Shown one piece after another: positions 15,890 through 24,686 of a stretch of 64,000 nucleotides of DNA (position 1 is the stretch's first letter; every line of letters starts with the position of its first letter). Location: contig CBFDBU010000007.1 of the NCBI GenBank assembly GCA_965603125.1, positions 1 through 64,000 of the forward strand, in the 5' to 3' direction. The position numbers were made by a program, and so were the translations under genes. A model generated the notes under the pieces. The model was not told the DNA's origin. It did no database searches and saw only the letters and a program-made list of their open reading frames with translations. The stretch comes from JAJRTA01 sp965603125. GTDB taxonomy: Bacteria; Zixibacteria; MSB-5A5; GN15; FEB-12.

Positions 15890-17233
15890 ATGGACGACAG
15901 AGAGAAGACCGTCTTTGAGGAGATTGAGGAGAACGGCGAGATTTCCCGTTTCGCCGAGTCCTACTCCTCTTTCAACCGCGTCATCAATTCCCTGCAACGG
16001 AAATACATCGAACTGGAAAGCGAGTTTTCCGCCCAGAACGACCGACTGGCAAGCGCCAACAGCAAGCTCGTTGATCTGAGCGAACGAAATCTGGCGGCCA
16101 ACGAGTTCCTGAGCAGCATTCTGGACTCGATATCGGCCGGAGTGATCGCTATCGACCGCAATGGCCGTGTCACGCATTTCAACCGGGCGGCGTCGCAGAT
16201 CCTCGGGATACCTCGCCACAAACCGCTTGGCAGGCCGTATCGTGAAGTGGTGCTGCCCGGCGAACCTGTCCATGCCAATGCCCTGAGAGCGGCGGAAACC
16301 GGACGGGATGTGACCTCGGTGGATAAGACGGTGAAACACCCGGACGGCAGCAGGCGTCATCTGTCGGTATCGACGACGGTACTGAGAGATACCCAGGGGC
16401 GAGCAGCCGGCGCTGTGGAAGTCCTTCAGGATCTGACCAAGATAAGGAAGATGGAGCAGGAGCTGGCCCGGCTCAACACCCTGGCGGCGTTGGGCGAGAT
16501 GGCCGCTACGGTTGCTCACGAGGTGCGCAATCCGCTCAACGGCATTGCCGGTTTCGCGGAACTGCTGGAGCGCGATCTTGAAGACTCCGACCCCCGCAAG
16601 AAGACGGCCGCCAAGATACTGCGGAGTGTCGAAACTCTTAATAGCACCGTTGAAACCCTTCTGACCTACAGCCGCATCGAGGAAATCAGCAGGGCAGAGG
16701 TTTCATACGAGGATTTCCTGGAGTCCGCGGTAGCCCAGTTTCAGGCGGATAACTCCGAGCGGCTGGGGGCAATCGAGATTGCCGTCAACCCCGACCGGGC
16801 CGGGGGAGAACCACCGCTAAAGGTGATGCTCGATCGTGTGCTTTATCGTCAGGTGCTGTTCAATGTGCTTGACAATGCCGTGCAGGCTCTTGGGGAGAAA
16901 GGGGAGATTGAAATCCGGTTTTCGCAGTTGCCGCGGCTGGAAGCGTTGACGGAGTACTCTGACCGCCTGGTGCTGGATATCGGCGAAACAGTTATTGAGA
17001 CGGCGATCGCCGACAACGGACCCGGAATCAAACCCGACGATCTGGAGCGGGTTTTCTCGCCCTTTTATTCTACGCGACCCGGAGGAAACGGCCTTGGCTT
17101 GGCAGTTGCCTGGAAAATCATCAAGGCGCACGGGGGAGAGATTTGCGCCGAACAGCACCCCGAAGGAGGATCCCTCTTTCGAATCCTACTGCCTACCAGG
17201 ATGGACAACGTCGGCAGGGAGCAAAGCAAATGA
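15890..17233 (+). CDS. PAS-domain sensor histidine kinase (FlgS/NtrB type)
   Basis: 447 residues from ATG 15890 (GTG 15878 is in frame). An N-terminal coiled coil (~1-70) is followed by a PAS domain (~76-185, ILDSISAGVIAIDRNGRV), a HisKA domain with His210 in VAHEVRNPLNGIAGF, and a HATPase with N box NVLDNAVQAL, DNGPGI and GNGLGLAV. No membrane segment, so it senses inside the cell. The stop overlaps the NtrC-type gene as ATGA. Cytoplasmic kinase plus sigma-54 activator upstream of flagellar genes is the FlgS-FlgR arrangement; that role is inferred. Confidence 0.88.
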   Translation: MDDREKTVFEEIEENGEISRFAESYSSFNRVINSLQRKYIELESEFSAQNDRLASANSKLVDLSERNLAANEFLSSILDSISAGVIAIDRNGRVTHFNRAASQILGIPRHKPLGRPYREVVLPGEPVHANALRAAETGRDVTSVDKTVKHPDGSRRHLSVSTTVLRDTQGRAAGAVEVLQDLTKIRKMEQELARLNTLAALGEMAATVAHEVRNPLNGIAGFAELLERDLEDSDPRKKTAAKILRSVETLNSTVETLLTYSRIEEISRAEVSYEDFLESAVAQFQADNSERLGAIEIAVNPDRAGGEPPLKVMLDRVLYRQVLFNVLDNAVQALGEKGEIEIRFSQLPRLEALTEYSDRLVLDIGETVIETAIADNGPGIKPDDLERVFSPFYSTRPGGNGLGLAVAWKIIKAHGGEICAEQHPEGGSLFRILLPTRMDNVGREQSK

Positions 17234-18582
17234 AGTATTCGGTTCTGATTGTGGACGATGACAAGATCGTAAACGAGGTCGCCACCGAGACGCTGCAACG
17301 GGCGGGTTATGATTGTCGGTCGGTCTTCTCGGGCGAGGAGGCGCTGGCGGTTCTGGACGACTCTCCGGCTGACATCGTCCTGTCCGATCTGAAAATGGAT
17401 GGTATGGACGGCATTGGACTCCTGCGGCAGTCCAAGAAACTCAATCCGCAGACGGTAGTTATCGTCATGACCGCTTTTGGTACGATCGAAACCGCCGTCA
17501 AGGCTATCAAATTGGGCGCCTATGATTTCCTGGTCAAGCCGGTCCTGCCGGCGACGCTGGAGCATGTGCTCTCGCGGGTGACGGAGATGCTCGAGCTAAA
17601 ATCCCAGAACGAGATCATGCGGCGCGACCTGGCTGACAGGTTCCAGAACATCGTCGGCAAGTCAAAACCGATGAAGGAGGTCTTCGATCTGATTCAGACC
17701 GTGGCGGACGCCAGGTCGACGATTCTGATCACCGGTGCCTCGGGAACCGGCAAGGAACTGGTGGCCCGGGCTATACACTATACTTCCGGTCGCAGGAGCG
17801 GGCCTTTCATAAAGCTCAACTGTGCCGCATTGCCGGAGAACCTCGTCGAGGCGGAGCTGTTCGGCTATGAAAAGGGCGCTTTCACCGACGCCAAGAAAAC
17901 CAACCGCGGCCGTTTTGAACTGGCCGACGGCGGTACCCTCTTGCTGGACGAAATCTCCGAGATGCCTCTCAACCTGCAATCGAAACTCCTGCGCGTTATA
18001 CAAGAGAGGGAGTTTGAGCGCATCGGCTCCAGCAGCACGATCAAGGTGGACATCAGGCTGATAGCAACCTCCAACCGGAACTTGAAAGAATACGTGTCCG
18101 CCGGCAGGTTGAGAGAAGACCTCTTCTTCCGGTTGAATGTGATCCCCATTCATCTCTGTCCGCTGAATGAGCGCAAGGAAGACATCCCGCTGCTGGCGAG
18201 GCATTTTATCGCTACCTTTAACGCCGACAACGGAAAATTGGTCAAAGGTCTGGAAAACGAGGCCCTGAGACTGCTGACGAAATATCACTGGCCCGGCAAC
18301 ATACGGGAACTTGAGAACCTCGTTGAGCGCGCTGTTGTCACCACTAAGGGCGAGATACTGACGGAGGATGATTTCCCGGCCGATCTCGCCCTGGGCCCGA
18401 TCGCCGACGATTTGCCCTCACTCAAGGTCCCCATGAAACTTGAGGAAGGCAGCCGCTATCTCATATTGAAGACGCTTGAGAAGTTCAACGGCAATAAGAC
18501 CAGGGCTGCCGATGCGCTCGGGATTACGACGCGAACGATCAGAAACAAGTTGGCTGAATACAGGATGCACGAGGGCCGGTAA
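17230..18582 (+). CDS. Sigma-54-dependent response regulator (NtrC/FlgR type)
   Basis: 450 residues: receiver with phosphoacceptor D53, AAA+ domain with Walker A GASGTGKE at 169-176, Walker B LLLDEISEM, arginine-finger region REDLFFRLNVIP, and a C-terminal Fis-type helix-turn-helix (NKTRAADALGITTRTIRNKL). The sigma-54 contact loop reads GAFTDA (216-221) instead of GAFTGA. ATG 17230 overlaps the kinase stop. Two sigma-54-type sites in the window, before flgB and flgF, are natural targets, so it probably controls mid-class flagellar genes. Earlier in-frame starts fall in the kinase gene. Confidence 0.92.
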   Translation: MKYSVLIVDDDKIVNEVATETLQRAGYDCRSVFSGEEALAVLDDSPADIVLSDLKMDGMDGIGLLRQSKKLNPQTVVIVMTAFGTIETAVKAIKLGAYDFLVKPVLPATLEHVLSRVTEMLELKSQNEIMRRDLADRFQNIVGKSKPMKEVFDLIQTVADARSTILITGASGTGKELVARAIHYTSGRRSGPFIKLNCAALPENLVEAELFGYEKGAFTDAKKTNRGRFELADGGTLLLDEISEMPLNLQSKLLRVIQEREFERIGSSSTIKVDIRLIATSNRNLKEYVSAGRLREDLFFRLNVIPIHLCPLNERKEDIPLLARHFIATFNADNGKLVKGLENEALRLLTKYHWPGNIRELENLVERAVVTTKGEILTEDDFPADLALGPIADDLPSLKVPMKLEEGSRYLILKTLEKFNGNKTRAADALGITTRTIRNKLAEYRMHEGR

Positions 18583-18679
18583 CATTTTCCCGGCCGTACA
18601 CCGGTCACAAACGGTGTGCCTCTGCCGCTATCGGGTTTTCACAACAGGACCCGACGGGCCACGCTGACGCTTCAGACAC

Positions 18680-18706
18680 TACAAAACAGAGCGTTCCTGC
18701 CGATAA
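18680..18706 (+). promoter_or_regulatory. Sigma-28 (FliA)-type promoter of motAB
   Basis: The -10 element GCCGATAA (18699-18706) is identical to the sigma-28 consensus. Exactly 11 nt upstream lies TACAAAAC (18680-18687), a weaker -35 match (TACA against TAAA). It sits 60 nt before motA in the only sizeable gap after the NtrC-type gene. Read by eye only. Confidence 0.6.
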
Positions 18707-18765
18707 GTTGACAGAAGGGGTAAATAATGCCCCGTGAACCGGTACTCGTTTGAGGCAATCTGGCG

Positions 18766-19530
18766 ATGGATCTGGCTACACTCCTGGGTCTTGTGTTGGC
18801 AGTGGGAACGATTAGCGGCGCCTTTCTCTTAGAAGGCGGCTCGTTAGACGCAGTGTTTCTCACCGCCCCGATTTTGATCGTGCTTGGCGGAACATTGGGT
18901 GCCACCACTGTCACTACCTCCATAAATACCGTCATGCAGGTTCCGGTGTTCTTGAAACATGCCCTCACGGGGACAAGTCGCCCTTTCGCCGATACCGTGG
19001 AGATAATCGTTCGGATGGCCGAGAAGGCCAGAAGGGACGGTATCCTGGGCCTGGAGCGCATGCTCAACGACCTACCCAACCCGTTTTTCCGCAAGGCGCT
19101 GCAATTAGTCATCGACGGCACCGAAGTCACCCTTCTTCGAGATATCTTAGAGATGGAGCTTGCCTCCATTGAAGAACGCCACAAAAAGGGCATCACTTTC
19201 TTTAGTAAGGCGGGTGGCTTTTCCCCTACCATGGGCATTCTGGGCACCGTGTTAGGACTGACCCACACGCTGGCAAATGCTTCCGATGCCGCCAGCATGG
19301 CCTCGGGCATAGCCGTCGCCTTCATCGCCACTCTGTGGGGAGTGGGGCTGGCCAACCTGTTCTTTCTCCCTATTTCAGACAAACTCCAGATGCGTCACGA
19401 TGAAGAAATCGCACACCTGGAACTGATCATGGAGGGTGTCATTGCCCTCCAGTCGGGCGGTTCTCCCCGCACTATCCGCACCCGGCTGGTCTCATTTGTC
19501 GCTCCCCGCCAACGCCCGCACGAGGTCTGA
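18766..19530 (+). CDS. motA: Flagellar motor stator protein MotA
   Basis: 254 residues, four transmembrane segments. The channel region includes GFSPTMGILGTVLGL with the conserved Pro of TM3 and GIAVAFIATLWGVGLANLFFLP for TM4. The cytoplasmic loop contains ERHKKGITFFSK. It forms the ion-conducting stator with MotB, which begins 2 nt after its stop. Confidence 0.94.
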   Translation: MDLATLLGLVLAVGTISGAFLLEGGSLDAVFLTAPILIVLGGTLGATTVTTSINTVMQVPVFLKHALTGTSRPFADTVEIIVRMAEKARRDGILGLERMLNDLPNPFFRKALQLVIDGTEVTLLRDILEMELASIEERHKKGITFFSKAGGFSPTMGILGTVLGLTHTLANASDAASMASGIAVAFIATLWGVGLANLFFLPISDKLQMRHDEEIAHLELIMEGVIALQSGGSPRTIRTRLVSFVAPRQRPHEV

Positions 19531-19532
19531 TC

Positions 19533-20366
19533 TTGCGCCGCCGCCGCAGACAAGACGGGCCGGCTGACAACACTGATCGCTGGCTCCTGACATATGCCGA
19601 CATGATCACGCTCCTGCTGGCGTTCTTCATCGTCATGTACTCCATGTCCCGGATAGACGCCAAGAAGTTCGATGAGATGGCCAGGGCGCTCGACGGCATC
19701 CTGAAAGGCGGCCACAGCATTGTCAATCGCCATCCGGACAACTTCGACAAGACCGGGCACGGCCTCTTGAAACTTGGCGATCTCAAAATGATCCAGCAGC
19801 TTATCGAGCAGAACTTCGACAGCCTGGGGCGCAAGGAGGAAGTGCAAACGGAGGTCACCGAGCGCGGTCTGGTGGTGCACGTTGTTGAATCCGCGCTATT
19901 CAAGCAGGCTTCGGCCGACCTGGAACCGAGGGCGATGGAAGTGCTCGATCTGATCTGGGAAAGGATTAAGGACACACCCAACCACATCCGCATCGAGGGG
20001 CACACCGACGACCGGCCCATCAACACGGCTCAATTCCCGTCCAACTGGGAGCTGTCGTCGGCCCGCGCCACGGCCGTGGTGCGGTATTTCGTCGGTAATT
20101 ACAGCGTCCCGCCGGGCAAAGTCTCGGCCCTAGGTTACGGCGAGTATCGCCCCATCCGACCCAATAATACTACCGAGAACAGGGCCCACAATCGACGCGT
20201 GGACGTGGTCGTCCTGACTATGGAACTCTCCATGACCGAACCGACCTCTCAGTTGTATGGTCTTTCGGAGCAAGAGCAATTCGTTCCGCAACCGGTGGAA
20301 AATCCTTCCCCGCAGCAGAGCCAAAACGAACCCTCCGCGTTCCCTTCAGATGGCGTAACACGCTGA
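19533..20366 (+). CDS. motB: Flagellar motor stator protein MotB
   Basis: 277 residues starting at TTG 19533, two nt after motA. A basic N-terminus precedes a single transmembrane helix with LLTYADMITLLLAFF; Asp23 is the ion-carrying residue. The C-terminal OmpA/Pal-type domain (IEGHTDDRPI, NWELSSARATAV) anchors the stator to peptidoglycan. The last ~50 residues are Pro/Gln/Ser-rich. Confidence 0.93.
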   Translation: MRRRRRQDGPADNTDRWLLTYADMITLLLAFFIVMYSMSRIDAKKFDEMARALDGILKGGHSIVNRHPDNFDKTGHGLLKLGDLKMIQQLIEQNFDSLGRKEEVQTEVTERGLVVHVVESALFKQASADLEPRAMEVLDLIWERIKDTPNHIRIEGHTDDRPINTAQFPSNWELSSARATAVVRYFVGNYSVPPGKVSALGYGEYRPIRPNNTTENRAHNRRVDVVVLTMELSMTEPTSQLYGLSEQEQFVPQPVENPSPQQSQNEPSAFPSDGVTR

Positions 20367-20399
20367 CGCACAATGCCATTGCCTATGCCGGCCCGTTTC

Positions 20400-20415
20400 C
20401 GGCATCGGGCTTGCT
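20400..20415 (+). promoter_or_regulatory. Sigma-54-type promoter before flgB
   Basis: CGGCATC-N4-TTGCT preserves the invariant GG (20401-20402) and GC (20413-20414) exactly 10 nt apart, with a perfect TTGCT -12 element. The predicted start is near 20426, 27 nt before the flgB ATG, in the motB-flgB gap. Confidence 0.55.
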
Positions 20416-20452
20416 CAATCCGGATGCGAAGGAGTGTAAGTCGGTAGAGGCA

Positions 20453-20866
20453 ATGGAAAACAAAATCGCAAACTTCATGTTTCAGCGGATCGGCGTTCCG
20501 AGATTCGAGAAGTTCCTTGATCTGGCCGCCTTCCGCCACAAACTGATCAGCGGCAACATAGCCAACATCGCCACACCGGGCTACCGTGGACGCGACATTG
20601 ATTTCCACGCCGAATTTGAGAGGCTGTCGGGCAACGGCAACCGCCTGGCCGGCAAACTGACCCATGCCGGTCATATACCTGTCGGCCATCATGACGCCCG
20701 CCCTCCGGATGTGAGGGAGGCTGAGGTATCGGAAGGGGAAATGAACGCAATCGACATCGATCACGAGATCGCCTCTATGGCGCAAAACGAGCTCCAATTT
20801 TCCATCGGCGCCAAACTGCTCAAGAATAAACTCAATGGTCTTCGGAAAGCGATAACCAGCAGGTGA
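20453..20866 (+). CDS. flgB: Flagellar proximal rod protein FlgB
   Basis: 137 residues. The rod-family signature HKLISGNIANIATPGYRGRDIDF is near the N-terminus, and an amphipathic C-terminal helix ends in KLLKNKLNGLRKAI. The chosen ATG 20453 follows TAGAGG. An upstream in-frame TTG at 20411 lies inside the predicted promoter and is unlikely. First gene of a run continuing to fliJ. Confidence 0.93.
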   Translation: MENKIANFMFQRIGVPRFEKFLDLAAFRHKLISGNIANIATPGYRGRDIDFHAEFERLSGNGNRLAGKLTHAGHIPVGHHDARPPDVREAEVSEGEMNAIDIDHEIASMAQNELQFSIGAKLLKNKLNGLRKAITSR

Positions 20867-20875
20867 GAATGAGAC

Positions 20876-21370
20876 ATGGCCGGTATCCTGAATGCAATTG
20901 AGATTTCGTCCAGGGGGCTGTCCATTCAGCGCGCCCGGATGAATGTGGTGGCGGAAAACATCGCCAACGCCGAAACGACGGAGACGGTCGAGGGAGGCCC
21001 CTACCGCCGCAAGCGGATCGTCGTGAGTGAGGGAAAGACCGAGGGCACGTTTGACTCCATGATCAAACAGGCCACCGGCCGGCTGACCCGGACCGACAGC
21101 CGCCATCTGTCGACTCAATCCCGGCCATCATCGCGAAAGGTCGATATGCCCTCGGTGGATTGGGCTGAGACGGTTGATCCTGATTCCGGTTTTCGAATAG
21201 TGCACGATCCGTCACATCCTGAGGCGGACGCGGATGGATATGTAAGAATGCCGGATGTCGAGATCGTCAATGAAATGGTGGACATGATAGCCGCCTCCCG
21301 TGCCTACGAGGCCAATACGGCCGCTATCGCCGCCGCCAAGAAAATGGCCCAGGACGCTCTGGACATCTAA
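20876..21370 (+). CDS. flgC: Flagellar proximal rod protein FlgC
   Basis: 164 residues. N-terminal GLSIQRARMNVVAENIANAET is the rod/hook-family motif. The C-terminal VEIVNEMVDMIAASRAYEANTAAIAAAKKM is typical of FlgC. Assembles above FlgB in the rod. Confidence 0.94.
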   Translation: MAGILNAIEISSRGLSIQRARMNVVAENIANAETTETVEGGPYRRKRIVVSEGKTEGTFDSMIKQATGRLTRTDSRHLSTQSRPSSRKVDMPSVDWAETVDPDSGFRIVHDPSHPEADADGYVRMPDVEIVNEMVDMIAASRAYEANTAAIAAAKKMAQDALDI

Positions 21371-21389
21371 CTATCGGAAGGATTACGAT

Positions 21390-21722
21390 ATGCAAGTCAA
21401 CCCGATTGGAATCCAGTCCTACCAACAGGTGACCCAGCGGGAAAACTCTCCGGCATCGCAGGCGGAGGGCAAAGACAAGTCGCAGAAATCGCCGTCAAAG
21501 GTAACCATCACCCCGCACGACGAACTCGCGGGATCGAAGATGGCCGTCAAGGCTCCACGAGGTACCTATGCCGACGCTCTGACTGATGTTGAGAAAAAGG
21601 CCCTCGACCTCCTGTTCAGCCGCTTTAGGGGCAGCGGGCGTTTTGGTCCCGGCTACGCAGCCGGTACGGCGACTGACGACGACGCCCGACTGGTGGGTAA
21701 CATGGTTGATGTGAAGGTCTGA
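21390..21722 (+). CDS. Unknown small protein of the flagellar rod operon
   Basis: 110 residues from ATG 21390. I do not recognize the family. The first half is polar and Ser/Lys/Gln-rich. The second half has a likely helix (ADALTDVEKKALDLLFSRF), a Gly-rich stretch and ends in LVGNMVDVKV. No signal peptide or membrane helix. It is packed between flgC (19 nt) and fliE (2 nt), so it is almost certainly co-transcribed and flagellar. A chaperone, export cap or rod accessory role is only a guess. Confidence 0.7.
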   Translation: MQVNPIGIQSYQQVTQRENSPASQAEGKDKSQKSPSKVTITPHDELAGSKMAVKAPRGTYADALTDVEKKALDLLFSRFRGSGRFGPGYAAGTATDDDARLVGNMVDVKV

Positions 21723-21724
21723 TT

Positions 21725-22045
21725 GTGGCAATACAAGTTGGTGGCCCCGGCAGGCTGGTTCCCGGGCTGATCGAGCAGCTCGGAAAGAGCGCCAAAGAAA
21801 CGGCGCCGACCGATTCGGAGGCAAAGGTCAATTTCGTTGAGATGCTCGGTAACTTTATCGGTGACGTCAACGATCTGCAGAAGGAGTCGGCCCGGCTTCA
21901 GGAGGCCTTTATGGCCGGTGAGCCGGTCGAGCTGCACCAGGTTATGATAAAGGCTGAGAAAGCAGGTCTGGCGACGGACTTGTTGCTGGAAATTCGCAAC
22001 CGGCTTGCGAAAGCCTACGATGATCTGGCGCGAATGCCCTTGTAG
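21725..22045 (+). CDS. fliE: Flagellar hook-basal body protein FliE
   Basis: 106 residues from GTG 21725. The conserved C-terminal half matches FliE: FVEMLGNFIGDVNDLQKES, then GEPVELHQVMIKAEKA and LEIRNRLAKAYDDLARM. Links the MS ring to the rod. The N-terminus is longer than the family minimum. Confidence 0.9.
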   Translation: MAIQVGGPGRLVPGLIEQLGKSAKETAPTDSEAKVNFVEMLGNFIGDVNDLQKESARLQEAFMAGEPVELHQVMIKAEKAGLATDLLLEIRNRLAKAYDDLARMPL

Positions 22046-22102
22046 TTCCGTAAACAAGAGTCGCACCGACCATGGAAGGTCGGGTATAGAGAACCGATAG
22101 GA

Positions 22103-23668
22103 ATGGGTATGGAGGCTCTAAAAGAGTTTTTCAAGAATGTAAACGGACTCATCAGCCGCATGACGCCCTCCCAGGTGATGATGCTGCTGGGAGTCACGGC
22201 CGGTACGCTGGTCGGTATCGTCTTTCTTTACGGCTGGCTGACCAGCGTCACTTACGCGCGCCTGTATTCTAATCTTGATGAGGCGGAAGCCGGCGAAGTC
22301 GCCGCCTACCTGAGCGAGAATCGAATCTCCTATCAGTTGTCGGACGGCGGCCAGACTATCGAAGTACCGTCCGGCGATGTTTACCGGGCGCGCATAGCGC
22401 TGGCTACCGAAGGCCTGCCCCGGTCGGGCAATATCGGTTACTCGATTTTCGATAAGAGCAATCTCGGCATGACCGACTTCCTGCAGAATCTCAACTTCCG
22501 GCGGGCCCTGGAAGGCGAGTTGACACGCACTATCACACAGCTCAACGAAGTTGAGGTGGCCCGGGTGCACATTGTTATTCCCAAGGAGAGGCTCTTCAAA
22601 GAAGACCAGAAAAAGGCCAGCGCCTCGGTGGTGCTCAAGTTGCGAGGGAGCGGTACTCTGGGCCGACACCAGACAGCCGGGATATCGCATCTGATAGCGT
22701 CATCGGTTGAGGGGCTGACCCCGGATAACATCACCATTGTCGATTACGACGGAAACCTGCTGTCCTCCGGCCAGAAGAGTGACCCCGTGGCCGGCCTGAG
22801 CGCCTCGCAACTGGAGATCAGTCGTCAGGTGGAAGCCAACCTGGAAAAGAAGGCGCAGTCGATGCTCGATGAGGTCCTTAGCCCGGGAAAGTCCGTCGTT
22901 CGCGTCACCGCCGAGTTGAATTTCCAGCAGTTGGAGCGCACCTCGGAATTGTTTGATCCCAACGCGCCTTCGATTCGCAGCGAAGAACGCACCAAGACCA
23001 ACGGAACTGTCTCTGACAAAGCTGAGGACAACAACGAAAGCCAGCAGGAAGAAAGCGCCGAAACGGTGATCACCAACTATGAACTGAACAAAACGGTAGA
23101 GCACATTATCAACGCCCTGGGGACCATCCGGAGACTCTCGGTGGCCGTCTTGTTTGATGGCACATACTCAGCGGTGGAGAACGAGGCGGGCGAAACCGAA
23201 ATGATATACGAGCCGCGCTCCCCGGAGGAGTTGGATCGCCTTGAATCAATCGTGAAAAACGCCGTGGGATTCAACGTCGAACGCGACGACCAGATAGAAA
23301 TAGTCAACATCGCCTTTGATCGTGAGAATCTCGAAGAAGATCGGCAAGCGCTCGACGCCATGTATCTGCGCGACTTCTACATGAACATTGCCCGGAAAGT
23401 CGGGTACGTGCTGCTGTTTGCCTTCCTGTTCCTCTACGCGAAGAAGAAATCAAAGAAGCTGTTTGGAGCGCTGGGCAAGCTTGTCCCGGAGGCCCGCCCG
23501 CGACCCGCATCGGGGGCGCCAAAGGTCAAAGAGGAGATTGAGGAGGAAGAGGAAATTTTCATAGAAGCTGAAAAACGCAAACCGCGCCTGGTGGACAAGA
23601 TGCAGGAGACGGCCAAGGAGCAGCCGGAAGAGATCGCCCGGGTGATAAAAACCATGATGGTTGATTAG
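22103..23668 (+). CDS. fliF: Flagellar MS-ring protein FliF
   Basis: 521 residues. First transmembrane helix at ~25-45 (MMLLGVTAGTLVGIVFLYGW), two ring-building motifs (LYSNLDEAEAGEVAAYL; SILEV-type region with ELNEVEVARVHIVIP and SVVLKL), a charged low-complexity periplasmic loop (~295-320), a second transmembrane helix (VGYVLLFAFLFLYA) and a C-terminal FliG-binding tail. Inner-membrane base of the motor. Two in-frame ATGs (22103, 22109) are available. Confidence 0.95.
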   Translation: MGMEALKEFFKNVNGLISRMTPSQVMMLLGVTAGTLVGIVFLYGWLTSVTYARLYSNLDEAEAGEVAAYLSENRISYQLSDGGQTIEVPSGDVYRARIALATEGLPRSGNIGYSIFDKSNLGMTDFLQNLNFRRALEGELTRTITQLNEVEVARVHIVIPKERLFKEDQKKASASVVLKLRGSGTLGRHQTAGISHLIASSVEGLTPDNITIVDYDGNLLSSGQKSDPVAGLSASQLEISRQVEANLEKKAQSMLDEVLSPGKSVVRVTAELNFQQLERTSELFDPNAPSIRSEERTKTNGTVSDKAEDNNESQQEESAETVITNYELNKTVEHIINALGTIRRLSVAVLFDGTYSAVENEAGETEMIYEPRSPEELDRLESIVKNAVGFNVERDDQIEIVNIAFDRENLEEDRQALDAMYLRDFYMNIARKVGYVLLFAFLFLYAKKKSKKLFGALGKLVPEARPRPASGAPKVKEEIEEEEEIFIEAEKRKPRLVDKMQETAKEQPEEIARVIKTMMVD

Positions 23669-23675
23669 AGGCGCC

Positions 23676-24686
23676 ATGCAGTACGACCAGATGAGCCCCA
23701 TGCAGAAAGCGGCTGTGGCTCTCGTAGCTTTCGGGCCCGAGGTCTCGGCCCTGGTTCTCAAGGGTATGCCGGAACAGGATCTGGAATCCATCACTATTGA
23801 GATCGCCAATCTTGGTGATGTACCAAGTGAGGTCGAGCAGAAAGTCATTGAGGAATGTCACCAGATCTTCATGGCGCGGCAGTATGTGTCCCAGGGCGGT
23901 GTCGATTTTGCGTCGGAAATCCTCGACAAGGCGGTTGGGTCCGGCCGCGCAAAGCAAATCATGCACCGTCTCGAATCCTCGCTCAAAACAGCCGGTTTCT
24001 CTCTGTTGAAGGATATCGACCCCAAGCAGTTGAGCTCTTTTCTTCAAAATGAGCACCCGCAGACGGTGGCCCTGATCCTGACCCAGTTGAGCTCCCAGCA
24101 TGCCGCGGCGGTTCTATCGGAACTGCAGCCGGAACTGCAGGCCGAGGTGTCGTTGAGAGTCGCCACCATGGAGAAGATTGCGCCCGACGTGTTGCGCGAA
24201 ATCGAGCAGACGCTGCAGGGCCACTTTGAGGGATCCGGCGGCCGCGAAATGTCGGTCTCCGGCGGGGCCAAGGCGCTGGCCGAAATCCTCAACCTGCTCG
24301 ACACCAGCGCCGAAAAGAACGTCCTGCAATCGCTGGAAGCCGAGGACCCCGACCTGGCGGCTGAAATCAAGAATATGATGTTCGTCTTCGATGACATTAT
24401 TCTGCTGGATGATCGCTCGGTGCAGCGGCTGCTCAAAGAGGTGGAGACGAAAGACCTGTCGTTGGCGCTGAAGGCGGCCAGCGATGACGTCAAGGCCAAG
24501 ATATATTCCAATGTCTCCGAGCGCGTCACCGTAATGATCAAAGAGGAAATGGAATTCATGGGGCCGACCCGTCTCTCGGACGTGGAAGCGGCCCAGTCAC
24601 GCATCGTGGAAGCCGTCCGGCGTCTGGAAGAGGAAGGCCAGATCATCATCGCCGGTCGCGGTGGCAAAGAGGATGTCATTGTCTAA
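23676..24686 (+). CDS. fliG: Flagellar motor switch protein FliG
   Basis: 336 residues. N-domain binds FliF. The middle EHPQTVALILTQL is the FliM-binding EHPQ motif. The C-terminal torque domain has the charged ridge region LDDRSVQRLLKEVETKDLSLALK and ends in a typical basic/hydrophobic tail. ATG 23676, 7 nt after the fliF stop, is preferred over in-frame TTG 23661 inside fliF. Confidence 0.96.
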   Translation: MQYDQMSPMQKAAVALVAFGPEVSALVLKGMPEQDLESITIEIANLGDVPSEVEQKVIEECHQIFMARQYVSQGGVDFASEILDKAVGSGRAKQIMHRLESSLKTAGFSLLKDIDPKQLSSFLQNEHPQTVALILTQLSSQHAAAVLSELQPELQAEVSLRVATMEKIAPDVLREIEQTLQGHFEGSGGREMSVSGGAKALAEILNLLDTSAEKNVLQSLEAEDPDLAAEIKNMMFVFDDIILLDDRSVQRLLKEVETKDLSLALKAASDDVKAKIYSNVSERVTVMIKEEMEFMGPTRLSDVEAAQSRIVEAVRRLEEEGQIIIAGRGGKEDVIV

